Shown: positions 4,979 to 10,649 of the stretch, in pieces | Position numbering within the stretch: position 1 is the first letter of the stretch | How the letters are laid out: the number at the start of each line of letters is the position of its first letter | NCBI GenBank assembly: GCA_002386405.1 | Contig: DGIP01000122.1 | Span: forward strand, 1 to 10,649 | DNA from: Stenotrophomonas maltophilia | GTDB taxonomy: Bacteria; Pseudomonadota; Gammaproteobacteria; Xanthomonadales; Xanthomonadaceae | DNA: 10,649 nt | Direction of reading: 5' to 3' | The notes under the pieces: generated by a model | What the model was told of the DNA's origin: nothing | Databases searched by the model: none | What the model saw: only the letters and a program-made list of their open reading frames with translations | Made by a program: the position numbers and the translations under genes

Positions 4979-7735
4979 TCAGAACTTCTGCTTGTACTGC
5001 ACGTAGTAGTAGCGGCCCGGCAGGTCGTACTGCGGGTCGAACATGTTGTACGACACCGAGTAGGAGACCGGCGGCTGCTTGTCCCACACGTTGTTCAGAC
5101 CCAGCATGACGGTGCCGTTCCACGGGGTGTTGTAGCGGAACTGGACGTCGTGGTAGGTGGTCGCACCGATGTGGTTCTTCTGGTTGTCCGGATCCGAGCA
5201 GTAACCGCGGGTCGCCGGGCCCAGCAGGCACGATTCGGTCAGGCCGGACTTGTAGCGCAGGCCGTAGTTGATGCCGAAATCGCCCAGGGTCCAGTCCACG
5301 TACAGGTTGGAACGGATGCGCCAGTACGGATCCTGGTTCAGGTAGTCACCCTGGCGGCCGTCGACTGCGGAGTCTTCGGTGGCCTTGGTTTCCCACTTGC
5401 TCAGGTAGGTGCTGTCCCAGGTAACGGTGAACTGGCCGAACGAGGTTTCCGGCAGACGGTACGCAACGCCCAGGTCCCAGCCTTCCACGTTGTACGAGGA
5501 CAGGTTGAGCAGCGGCATGTTGACGTTGACGATCGCGTAGTGCTCGTTGGTCGCGCCGTAGTTCGGGTCACGAATGATCAGCGGGCAGTACTGGGCCTGT
5601 TCCTGCGGCGTACCGCCGTAGCAACGGCTCATGATGTCGTCGATCGACGGACGGGTGATCGAGTCTTCGATTTCGATCTGCCACCAGTCCAGCGTGACGT
5701 TCAGGCCGGTCACGAAGCTCGGGCTCCACACCAGGCCCAGCGTCTTGCTGGTCGAGGTTTCCGGCTTCAGGTTCGGGTTGGACTGCCAGGTGAACGGCTC
5801 GGCAGTCTGCAGCGGACCCGGCTCGCCATCGGTGTTCGGCTGGACCAGGCCAGCCGGCACGCCCTGGGCCTGGCACTGGGCCAGCACGCCACCGGTCGGG
5901 TTGTTGGCCGCGGCGCAGGGATCGGCGTAGGTTTCGAACGAATCGGTGTCGCCACGGAACAGGTCGTTGATGCTCGGCGCGCGGAAGCCTTCCGAGTAGT
6001 TACCGCGGATCATCAGGTCGTCGATCGGCTTCCAGCGGAACCCGAACTTGTTGTTGGTGGTGTTACCGAAGTTGCTGTACTTCGAGTAGCGCGTGGCCAC
6101 GCTGAAGTCCAGCAGCTTGGCGCCCGGCAGGTCAGCCAGCACCGGGATCGACAGTTCGAGGTAGACCTCGTCCAGGTCGTAACCACCCTTGGTCGGGCTG
6201 GCGCCGTTGCCGGTGCTCAGGCCAGCGGCGATGAAGGCGTCCGGATCGAACTGACCGGTTTCCTTGCGGTACTCGTAACCCGCTGCGAAGGCCAGGTCAC
6301 CGGCCGGCAGCGGAACGATCGTGCCGGAGATGTTGGCGTAGTAGCCCTTGGAGACCTGCGAGGCCGAGTCATGCGCGGTGAACGAGGTGTAGTCCAGCGC
6401 AGCCTGCGAGATCGAGCCTTCCGGACCCAGCGGGTTGATCGGGGAGCAGCCCGGGATGATCGCACCACCGGCGCCGAAGCAGACGGCCTGGCCGGTCACC
6501 GGGTCGATACCCGACGGGCCGTAGGCCGCGTCCAGGTTCTGCACGTTGAACAGGCCGTAGGTCAGGTCGTTCTGGTCGGTCTTGTCGTAACGGTAGCCGA
6601 CGTCCCAGTCGAAGGTACGGTCAGCGAACTCGAAGAAGCCTTCGAAGCCACCGTAGAAGTGCCAGTTCTTGACGTTCTGGTTGAACGAACGGCCGCCGGT
6701 TTCATTGAAACGACGGTTCACGCCGGTCAGGTCGACGCCGTACGGGTTGTACATGCTGTCGGCGCTGAGGGTCATGCCGGTCACCGGCATGGCGGCCAGC
6801 AGCTGCTCGGACTTACGCTCGTTGTACATCGCTTCCGTACGGAAGGTGATGTTGTCGGTAACGTTGTACGAACCCGAGGCGAACAGCGAGGTGCGCTCGT
6901 TCGGGGTCAGCAGGTAGTTGTCCGGAGCGGTGTTGTAGCCGTGCACGTTGGCCACGAACGGGGTTTCAACGCCGTTGATGATCACGTAGCGACGGCCACC
7001 GCGCAGGTACGAACCCGGGATGCCGGTGCCGCTCTGGCCGCTGAAGAACGGCGGGCCACCGGCGGAGATCGCACGATCACCGGCCATGACTTCGCGTTCG
7101 TTGACGTAGGAGGCGCCGATCATCACCGACGCGCGGTCGGTGGTGGTGCCCAGCACGAAGTCGGCGGCTTCACGCTCGCCGTCGCCCGCGCTGTACTGGC
7201 CCTTGTAGAAGTTGGCTTCCGCGCCGTCGAAGTCCTTCTTGGTGATGATGTTCACCACGCCGGCGATGGCGTCGGAACCGTAGATCGTCGAAGCGCCGTC
7301 CTTCAGCACGTCGATGCGCTCGACCATGGCCACCGGAATGGTGTTCAGGTCGACGCTGCCGTCCAGGCCGGTGGTCCAGCGGCGGCCGTTGACCAGCACC
7401 AGGGTACGCTGGGTGCCCAGGTTACGCAGGCTGATGCCGGCGGAACCGTCACCACCGTTGTTGAAGGTACGGTTCAGCGCAGCGCCGTTGGCGGAGATGC
7501 GCTGCAGGACGTCGGCGATCGAGGTGACGCCCTGCTTGTCGATGTCCGCGCGGCTCAGGCTCAGCACCGGCTGCGAGGTCTCGATGTCGGTGCTCTTGAT
7601 GCGCGAACCGGTGACCGAGATGCGGTCCAGGTTGGTCGTATTGGCGGCTTCCTGCGCCTGCGCGGTGGCGGTGCCGGCCGCGACGACCAGTGCAACGACC
7701 ACTGCATCACGCAGCTTGTTGGACTTAAAGTTCAT
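4979..7735 (-). CDS. TonB-dependent outer-membrane receptor
   Basis: This 918-residue protein is a TonB-dependent receptor, importing an unidentified ligand across the outer membrane with energy from TonB-ExbBD. Residues 1-27 form a signal peptide ending in AQA before Gln28. A candidate TonB-interaction segment (LDRISVTGSR, 36-45) precedes the plug domain at about 54-168, with the typical ISLRNLG, VLVNGRR and DVLKDGASTIYGSDAIAGVVNI (142-163) elements. The rest is the 22-strand barrel, including SEGFRAPSINDLF (581-593) and NPNLKPETS (653-661), and it ends in a terminal Phe as expected for BAM-assembled barrels. All eight cysteines occur as four close pairs (419/430, 607/621, 705/717, 836/846), probably loop disulfides. 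The ATG at 7735 has GGAGAG eight bases upstream. The architecture resembles the large xanthomonad receptor families often linked to carbohydrate or peptide uptake, but no substrate can be assigned and no transport partners are adjacent. Confidence 0.95.
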   Translation of the reverse strand: MNFKSNKLRDAVVVALVVAAGTATAQAQEAANTTNLDRISVTGSRIKSTDIETSQPVLSLSRADIDKQGVTSIADVLQRISANGAALNRTFNNGGDGSAGISLRNLGTQRTLVLVNGRRWTTGLDGSVDLNTIPVAMVERIDVLKDGASTIYGSDAIAGVVNIITKKDFDGAEANFYKGQYSAGDGEREAADFVLGTTTDRASVMIGASYVNEREVMAGDRAISAGGPPFFSGQSGTGIPGSYLRGGRRYVIINGVETPFVANVHGYNTAPDNYLLTPNERTSLFASGSYNVTDNITFRTEAMYNERKSEQLLAAMPVTGMTLSADSMYNPYGVDLTGVNRRFNETGGRSFNQNVKNWHFYGGFEGFFEFADRTFDWDVGYRYDKTDQNDLTYGLFNVQNLDAAYGPSGIDPVTGQAVCFGAGGAIIPGCSPINPLGPEGSISQAALDYTSFTAHDSASQVSKGYYANISGTIVPLPAGDLAFAAGYEYRKETGQFDPDAFIAAGLSTGNGASPTKGGYDLDEVYLELSIPVLADLPGAKLLDFSVATRYSKYSNFGNTTNNKFGFRWKPIDDLMIRGNYSEGFRAPSINDLFRGDTDSFETYADPCAAANNPTGGVLAQCQAQGVPAGLVQPNTDGEPGPLQTAEPFTWQSNPNLKPETSTSKTLGLVWSPSFVTGLNVTLDWWQIEIEDSITRPSIDDIMSRCYGGTPQEQAQYCPLIIRDPNYGATNEHYAIVNVNMPLLNLSSYNVEGWDLGVAYRLPETSFGQFTVTWDSTYLSKWETKATEDSAVDGRQGDYLNQDPYWRIRSNLYVDWTLGDFGINYGLRYKSGLTESCLLGPATRGYCSDPDNQKNHIGATTYHDVQFRYNTPWNGTVMLGLNNVWDKQPPVSYSVSYNMFDPQYDLPGRYYYVQYKQKF

Positions 7736-7922
7736 TGCTCTCTCTCTCCAAGGGAATCTTGGGTATTCACTGGGGTGTTTGCCTCAGGCGGTGCCAATAG
7801 AGAGCACCAAAGACCACAAGGCTGACTCGATAGTAACTGCCACTTCAAAAGAATTAAAGTAGCGTTAATGAAGTCTGTGATCTGTGTGAAATTCGGCAAA
7901 GTCCTTGTGGATCAAGGCCCTT
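7736..7922 (-). promoter_or_regulatory. Predicted long 5' leader of the receptor mRNA
   Basis: If transcription starts near 7922, the receptor mRNA has an untranslated leader of about 187 nt. No recognised riboswitch is apparent. It begins with small alternative hairpins near 7902-7922 (CCTTG with CAAGG, or CAAG with CTTG), and the rest is relatively A/T-rich compared with the genes. No open reading frame with a plausible ribosome site is evident. It could be a target for small-RNA control, which is common for TonB-dependent receptors, but this is inference. Confidence 0.4.
7744..7749 (-). promoter_or_regulatory. Ribosome binding site of the receptor gene
   Basis: GGAGAG lies eight bases before the ATG at 7735 and is followed by further AGAG repeats, making a long purine tract. 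It is the clearest Shine-Dalgarno region in the right half of the window and supports the chosen start. Confidence 0.75.
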
Positions 7923-7928
7923 GAGAGG

Positions 7929-7958
7929 GTTATAAGCGTCAGATGGCTCATTTGTTAA
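7929..7958 (-). promoter_or_regulatory. Probable promoter of the receptor gene
   Basis: On the minus strand TTAACA (7953-7958, five of six -35 consensus bases) is separated by 18 bp from TATAAC (7929-7934, five of six -10 bases), predicting a start near 7922. It is the best sigma-70-like match in the 369-bp gap between the receptor gene and the next gene. Confidence 0.55.
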
Positions 7959-7973
7959 CAAATTGTTAGCAAA
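7950..7973. promoter_or_regulatory. Palindrome and tandem repeat overlapping the receptor -35 box
   Basis: ATTTGTTAACAAAT (7950-7963) is a perfect 14-bp palindrome containing the -35 box. TTGTTAACAAA at 7952-7962 is repeated directly as TTGTTAGCAAA at 7963-7973, an 11-bp period or about one helical turn. This arrangement suggests an operator for an unidentified regulator, though AT-rich upstream DNA of this kind can also arise without one. Confidence 0.4.
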
Positions 7974-8048
7974 ATAGTTGCAGTTGTTTTGTCACGCTCT
8001 GTATCAGGTTGGCGTGTTCAGCGATCTCAACGGGGGCGCTGGAACGAC

Positions 8049-8073
8049 AAAGGCGCGCCATTGGCGCGCCTTT
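8049..8073 (-). terminator. Hairpin after the 285-residue protein gene, probable terminator
   Basis: Perfect 11-bp arms, AAAGGCGCGCC (8049-8059) and GGCGCGCCTTT (8063-8073), surround a three-base loop. It starts 32 bp past the stop of the leftward gene. Only three U follow on that strand, and four T follow on the other, so termination may be partial and either strand could use it. Confidence 0.65.
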
Positions 8074-8104
8074 TCTGGTCTTTCCGGGTCATCGGAAGGT
8101 GGAC

Positions 8105-8962
8105 TCAGAGGTCCTGTTCGTACCGCACGTAGGGCACGGTGCCCTCATCGGTGCTTTCGTTGCGGGGGGCGAAGGGGTTCTTGCCGCGGGTGACCACGTT
8201 TTCCGCACCGACGGTGAGCTGGCCGCTCCAGGGGGTACGCCAGGTCAGGCCCACGCCCAGGCCCTCCCACTTGCCGGGCTGGCCCGGCACGTCGACCACG
8301 CGGCCGATGATGTTGCCGCTGAAGTTGCCGTAGCCGGCACCCAGGGTGAGGCTCTTGCTGTCCCAGCGGTCCACCAGGGCCGGGGACATGTCGGACAACG
8401 GCACCAGGCGCGCCTTGGCATAGGTCCCGCCAATGGAGACGAAGCCCTCGCGGCCGATGTTCTTCTGGCCGAACACGGTCAGGTCGTTCTGCTCGGCGCG
8501 CAGCGCCGGCGACTTGTTCGGGCCGGCCAGCCAGGCGGGCAGGGTGTCCTTGCCGGTGCCGGCAGTGATGCCGACGCGGCCGCCGGGGCGGTTGAACGCC
8601 GCCGTCCCGGTGACCCGGCGACTCAATGCGTTGTCGTCCTCGTCACCCAGGCTGGCCAGCATGCAATGGCTGGCGAGCCCGCTGATGCTGGTGCCGCGGC
8701 TGCTGTTGCAGAGCAGGCCAAGCGAATCGCCCGAGGACAGCCCGAAGGCGGCGTCCAGCGAACTGCGCCCGAAGTGCCAGCGGGCGCCGGCAGCCTGTTC
8801 CCCGGTGGGTTCCAGGTAGAGCAGGGCTTCGACCTTGCCGCTGCCCTTGTTCCAGACCGGAATCACCGTGCTGTCCTGGCGGGCCTTGGATTGCGCATAG
8901 GCGCCCGGGATCGCGGCGAAGGCAATCATCAGGGCCAGTGGTAGACGCAAAAGGGCGCGCAT
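8105..8962 (-). CDS. Secreted or outer-membrane beta-rich protein of unknown function
   Basis: I do not recognise a named family for this 285-residue protein. Residues 1-23 are a clear signal peptide (AYA before Gln24). The mature part is rich in alternating hydrophobic/polar strands separated by turns, for example VEALLYLEP, DSLGLLCN, DLTVFGQ, GFVSIGGTYAKARLV, SLTLGAGYGNFSGNIIG and GLGVGLTW, consistent with an outer-membrane or periplasmic beta barrel. Two cysteines (85 and 100) could form a disulfide. The last ~45 residues, from RTPWSGQLTVGAENVV (242-257) to VPYVRYEQDL (276-285), resemble the end of the TonB-dependent receptor next door, but no plug domain is present. The ATG at 8962 has only a weak GAG seven bases upstream. 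It is on the same strand as hslO and the receptor gene but has its own likely promoter and terminator, so it is probably monocistronic. Confidence 0.85.
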   Translation of the reverse strand: MRALLRLPLALMIAFAAIPGAYAQSKARQDSTVIPVWNKGSGKVEALLYLEPTGEQAAGARWHFGRSSLDAAFGLSSGDSLGLLCNSSRGTSISGLASHCMLASLGDEDDNALSRRVTGTAAFNRPGGRVGITAGTGKDTLPAWLAGPNKSPALRAEQNDLTVFGQKNIGREGFVSIGGTYAKARLVPLSDMSPALVDRWDSKSLTLGAGYGNFSGNIIGRVVDVPGQPGKWEGLGVGLTWRTPWSGQLTVGAENVVTRGKNPFAPRNESTDEGTVPYVRYEQDL

Positions 8963-8993
8963 GGGAATTCTCAGACAGCGGTGATGAGCACAA

Positions 8994-9012
8994 GTTCCCG
9001 CCGAAGCGGGAC
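8994..9012 (-). other. UUCG-capped hairpin at the predicted mRNA 5' end
   Basis: On the minus strand GTCCCGC and GCGGGAAC pair around UUCG, with one bulged A. The stem overlaps the transcription start predicted near 9010, so the mRNA of the 285-residue protein would begin with a stable hairpin that may protect it from 5'-end-dependent decay. Alternatively it is a weak terminator for hslO, although there is no U-tract. Confidence 0.45.
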
Positions 9013-9016
9013 ACTG

Positions 9017-9045
9017 ATCCTAGGGCGTTTATGAATTCTTAACAA
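9017..9045 (-). promoter_or_regulatory. Candidate promoter of the 285-residue protein gene
   Basis: TTGTTA (9040-9045) and TAGGAT (9017-9022) on the minus strand are each four-of-six matches to the -35 and -10 consensus, with 17-bp spacing. They lie in the only A/T-rich part of the hslO-downstream gap. The match is moderate and unproven. Confidence 0.4.
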
Positions 9046-9081
9046 GTCTTGGTTCTCCCCAGAACAAAACTCGCGCGGCGA

Positions 9082-9975
9082 TTACTGAAGCCGTTCAGGT
9101 GCCGGTGAGGAAACAGCGGCATCGCGGAACAGTATGTCGAATTCCGTCAAGGGAAAGTGATACTCCCGTCCGCAAAATTCGCAACGGATGTCCACCGCCC
9201 CGGTCGGCTCGGCGGCGGCCCGGGCCTCGGCTTCGCCCAGCGACTGCAGCATGCTCTCCACCCGCTCGCGCGAGCAGGAGCAGGCAAAGCGGAGCGGGCG
9301 CTCGCCCAGCAGCTCGGGGGCCTCTTCATGGAACAACCGGTGCAGGAGGTCGGTGCCGTCCACGTCCAGCAGTTCCTGTTTGCCCAGGGTCTCGAACAGC
9401 GCACTGGCCCGGGACCAGCCGTCGGTATCGCCCTCGTCGCCGGGCAGCTTCTGCAGCAGCAGACCGGCCGCGCGCTCGCCATCGGCCGCCAGCAGCAAGC
9501 GGGTGGGAAGCTGTTCGGACTGGCGGAAATAGTCTTCGAAGGCCTCGTCCATTCCGGACGCGCCCAGCCCGACCAGGCTCTGGTAGCGCTGCGGTTCGCG
9601 CGGGTCCAGCCCGGGATTTTCGATGGTGATGGCCAGCAGGGCGTCCTCGCCCAGTGCGGTCAGGTCACGCGGGGCATCGCCTTCGCCGGACAGCTGGACG
9701 ATGCCGCGCAGGGTGCCGGCGGCGGTGCACTCGGCAAACAGCGTGCGCATGGCGGTGTTGCTGCGCAGCTGGATCGACAGCCGGCCGTCGACCTTGGTGT
9801 GGCCGGTGAACAGGGCCGAGGCGACAGTGGCTTCGCCCAGCAGCTCGGCCGCGGCCGGCGGGTAGGTGCCATGGGAGAGGATCTGCTGCCAGCTGGCGTC
9901 GAGGTGCACGTGCACGCCGCGGACGCCGGCATCGGGAAGCAGGAAACGGACAAGGGAATCGGTCTGGGCGGTCAT
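9082..9975 (-). CDS. hslO: Redox-regulated molecular chaperone Hsp33
   Basis: This 297-residue protein is Hsp33, a cytosolic holdase that binds unfolding proteins during oxidative stress. The N-terminal chaperone domain spans about 1-190, with [20 protein letters not shown] (47-66) and IQLSGEGD-like [11 protein letters not shown] (89-99) segments. The C-terminal redox switch has the zinc ligands Cys232 and Cys234 (CSC) and Cys265 and Cys268 (CEFC), the diagnostic CxC...CxxC pattern; on oxidation these form disulfides and release zinc. The length is close to E. coli HslO (292). The ATG at 9975 fits the family N-terminus ([20 protein letters not shown]); an upstream in-frame start at 10056 would overlap the divergent mtgA leader. 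No clear Shine-Dalgarno site or convincing promoter precedes it. It is divergent from mtgA with 83 bp between starts. Confidence 0.96.
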   Translation of the reverse strand: MTAQTDSLVRFLLPDAGVRGVHVHLDASWQQILSHGTYPPAAAELLGEATVASALFTGHTKVDGRLSIQLRSNTAMRTLFAECTAAGTLRGIVQLSGEGDAPRDLTALGEDALLAITIENPGLDPREPQRYQSLVGLGASGMDEAFEDYFRQSEQLPTRLLLAADGERAAGLLLQKLPGDEGDTDGWSRASALFETLGKQELLDVDGTDLLHRLFHEEAPELLGERPLRFACSCSRERVESMLQSLGEAEARAAAEPTGAVDIRCEFCGREYHFPLTEFDILFRDAAVSSPAPERLQ

Positions 9976-10016
9976 CGGGTCGGTGGCTGCGCTTAAGTAA
10001 TGAGGGCGTGTTGCCG

Positions 10017-10022
10017 GATAAT
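10017..10022 (+). promoter_or_regulatory. Candidate -10 box of mtgA
   Basis: GATAAT matches five of six -10 consensus bases and would start transcription near 10029, leaving a leader of about 30 nt that includes the AGAGGA ribosome site at 10043-10048. The -35 region (TTAAGT at 9993-9998, 18-bp spacing) is poor. Confidence 0.4.
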
Positions 10023-10058
10023 GCGCCGACAACCGTGCAAGCAGAGGATGCACCACTA

Positions 10059-10649
10059 ATGGGGGCAGAGCGCAGCAACCACAAGGCCGAACCGGGCCTG
10101 GAACCGTCCCGCCGGCGCCGCTGGCGCTGGAAGCATCTGCTATGGCTGCCGGTGCTGTTCGTGGCCGGCAGCGTGCTGCAGGTGGCCGTCCTGCGCTTCA
10201 TCGACCCGCCGCTGTCGACGGTGATGCTGTGGCGCTATGGCGAGGCGCTGGGCCAGGGCGACTGGAGCTACCGGCTGCACTACCAGTGGCGCGACCTCGA
10301 CCAGATGGCGCCGAGCCTGCCCATTTCGCTGGTGGCGGCCGAAGACCAGCGCTTTCCCGAACACAACGGCTTCGACCTGCAGGCCATCGAAAAGGCGCGC
10401 GACCACAATGCGCGCGGCGGGCGCCTGCGCGGCGCCAGCACGATCAGCCAGCAGGTCGCCAAGAACCTGTTCCTGTGGCAGGGCCGCAGCTGGGTCCGCA
10501 AGGGGCTGGAGGTCTGGTACACGCTGCTGATCGAAACGCTGTGGCCGAAGTCGCGCATCCTGGAGATGTACGCCAACATCGCCGAGTTCGGTGACGGCAT
10601 CTACGGGGCGCAGGCGGCATCAAAGCAGTTCTGGAACAAGGATGCCGCG
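10059..10649 (+). CDS. mtgA: Monofunctional peptidoglycan transglycosylase, 5' part
   Basis: The first 197 codons are present and the gene runs off the window end; MtgA proteins are usually about 240 residues, so roughly the C-terminal fifth is missing. It polymerises lipid II into glycan strands at the periplasmic face of the inner membrane. A basic N-terminus (RRRRWRWK, 18-25) precedes one membrane segment at about 26-46, and the GT51 domain follows. Visible motifs are [14 protein letters not shown] (93-106) with catalytic Glu95, [17 protein letters not shown] (124-140), and RKGLEVWY (147-154) leading into [15 protein letters not shown] (164-178); Glu151 occupies the second conserved acidic position. 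There is no transpeptidase domain in the visible part, and the family has none. The ATG at 10059 has AGAGGA at 10043-10048, ten bases upstream. It is divergent from hslO. Confidence 0.95.
   Translation, partial: MGAERSNHKAEPGLEPSRRRRWRWKHLLWLPVLFVAGSVLQVAVLRFIDPPLSTVMLWRYGEALGQGDWSYRLHYQWRDLDQMAPSLPISLVAAEDQRFPEHNGFDLQAIEKARDHNARGGRLRGASTISQQVAKNLFLWQGRSWVRKGLEVWYTLLIETLWPKSRILEMYANIAEFGDGIYGAQAASKQFWNKDAA

Noticed and set aside
4871..7825. An 984-codon open frame antisense to the TonB-dependent receptor gene
   Set aside because: Its product is a low-complexity mix of Arg, His, Val, Gly and Gln with no domain. It mirrors the receptor codons and arises because GC-rich codon use removes stop codons from that antisense frame. 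The receptor on the other strand is unmistakable.
7876..7891. A CRP/Clp-like site, TGTGATCTGTGTGAAA, in the receptor leader
   Set aside because: Only the left half matches the TGTGA-N6-TCACA consensus, and it would lie about 30-45 bp downstream of the predicted start, so support is too weak.
9052..9065. GTTCT-CCCC-AGAAC hairpin just after hslO as its terminator
   Set aside because: The stem is only five base pairs with no U-tract on the hslO strand, too weak to call.
9157..9996. A 279-codon open frame antisense to hslO, and a similar one at 8009-8944 antisense to the 285-residue protein gene
   Set aside because: Both have shadow-type composition without recognisable motifs or ribosome sites and are fully covered by supported genes on the other strand.
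10048..10059. A mini-ORF (Met-His-His-stop) whose TAA overlaps the mtgA ATG
   Set aside because: Its ATG overlaps the mtgA Shine-Dalgarno sequence and it has no ribosome site of its own, so chance is the simplest explanation.
1..10649. Search for CRISPR arrays, tRNA or rRNA genes, insertion sequences, integrases, toxin-antitoxin pairs or biosynthetic clusters
   Set aside because: No regularly spaced repeats, RNA gene signatures, transposase motifs or related gene sets were found on either strand by reading.

Overview
The window looks like chromosomal DNA of a Xanthomonadaceae bacterium, most likely Stenotrophomonas. It is GC-rich with strong G/C preference at third codon positions. It carries a typical xanthomonad TonB-dependent receptor and has a hairpin repeat of the GTAG-ended REP type known from S. 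maltophilia (SMAG) at 4124-4147. This assignment rests on reading only; no database search was possible.

Layout. Left edge (1-125): a 26-bp perfect palindrome followed by sequence that looks like a dispersed extragenic repeat. A leftward lipid-metabolism operon (4059 to 126) then encodes an alpha/beta-hydrolase, a membrane-anchored FadE-type acyl-CoA dehydrogenase whose ATG overlaps the hydrolase stop, and, beyond a strong terminator, a small DUF4442 hotdog-fold protein. A TetR-family regulator (4236-4838) is transcribed divergently. The intergenic region contains two near-identical palindromes 36 bp apart. One covers the -10 box and start codon of the operon and the other touches its -35 box, so TetR repression of the operon is the natural reading. 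The predicted transcription start coincides with the hydrolase ATG, which suggests leaderless mRNA. Two back-to-back terminators (4858-4950) separate tetR from a convergent 918-residue TonB-dependent receptor gene (7735 to 4979), which has its own promoter region with a 14-bp palindrome, an 11-bp tandem repeat and a roughly 187-nt leader. Next come a 285-residue secreted or outer-membrane protein of unknown function (8962 to 8105), the redox chaperone gene hslO (9975 to 9082) and, divergent and cut by the window end, mtgA for a monofunctional peptidoglycan transglycosylase (10059 onward).

How the genes fit together. The left half is a plausible self-contained acyl-CoA module: dehydrogenase, two hydrolase-type accessory enzymes and a local TetR switch that may sense acyl-CoA or a fatty acid. 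The right half is envelope- and stress-related housekeeping with no obvious shared pathway. One link stands out: the last ~45 residues of the 285-residue protein resemble the C-terminal barrel strands of the neighbouring TonB-dependent receptor.

Nothing here looks like a mobile element, defence system, CRISPR array or secondary-metabolite cluster. The best leads are the twin-operator/leaderless control region, the hydrolase lacking the usual catalytic acid, the terminator placed directly before the DUF4442 ribosome binding site, and the receptor-like tail of the 285-residue protein.
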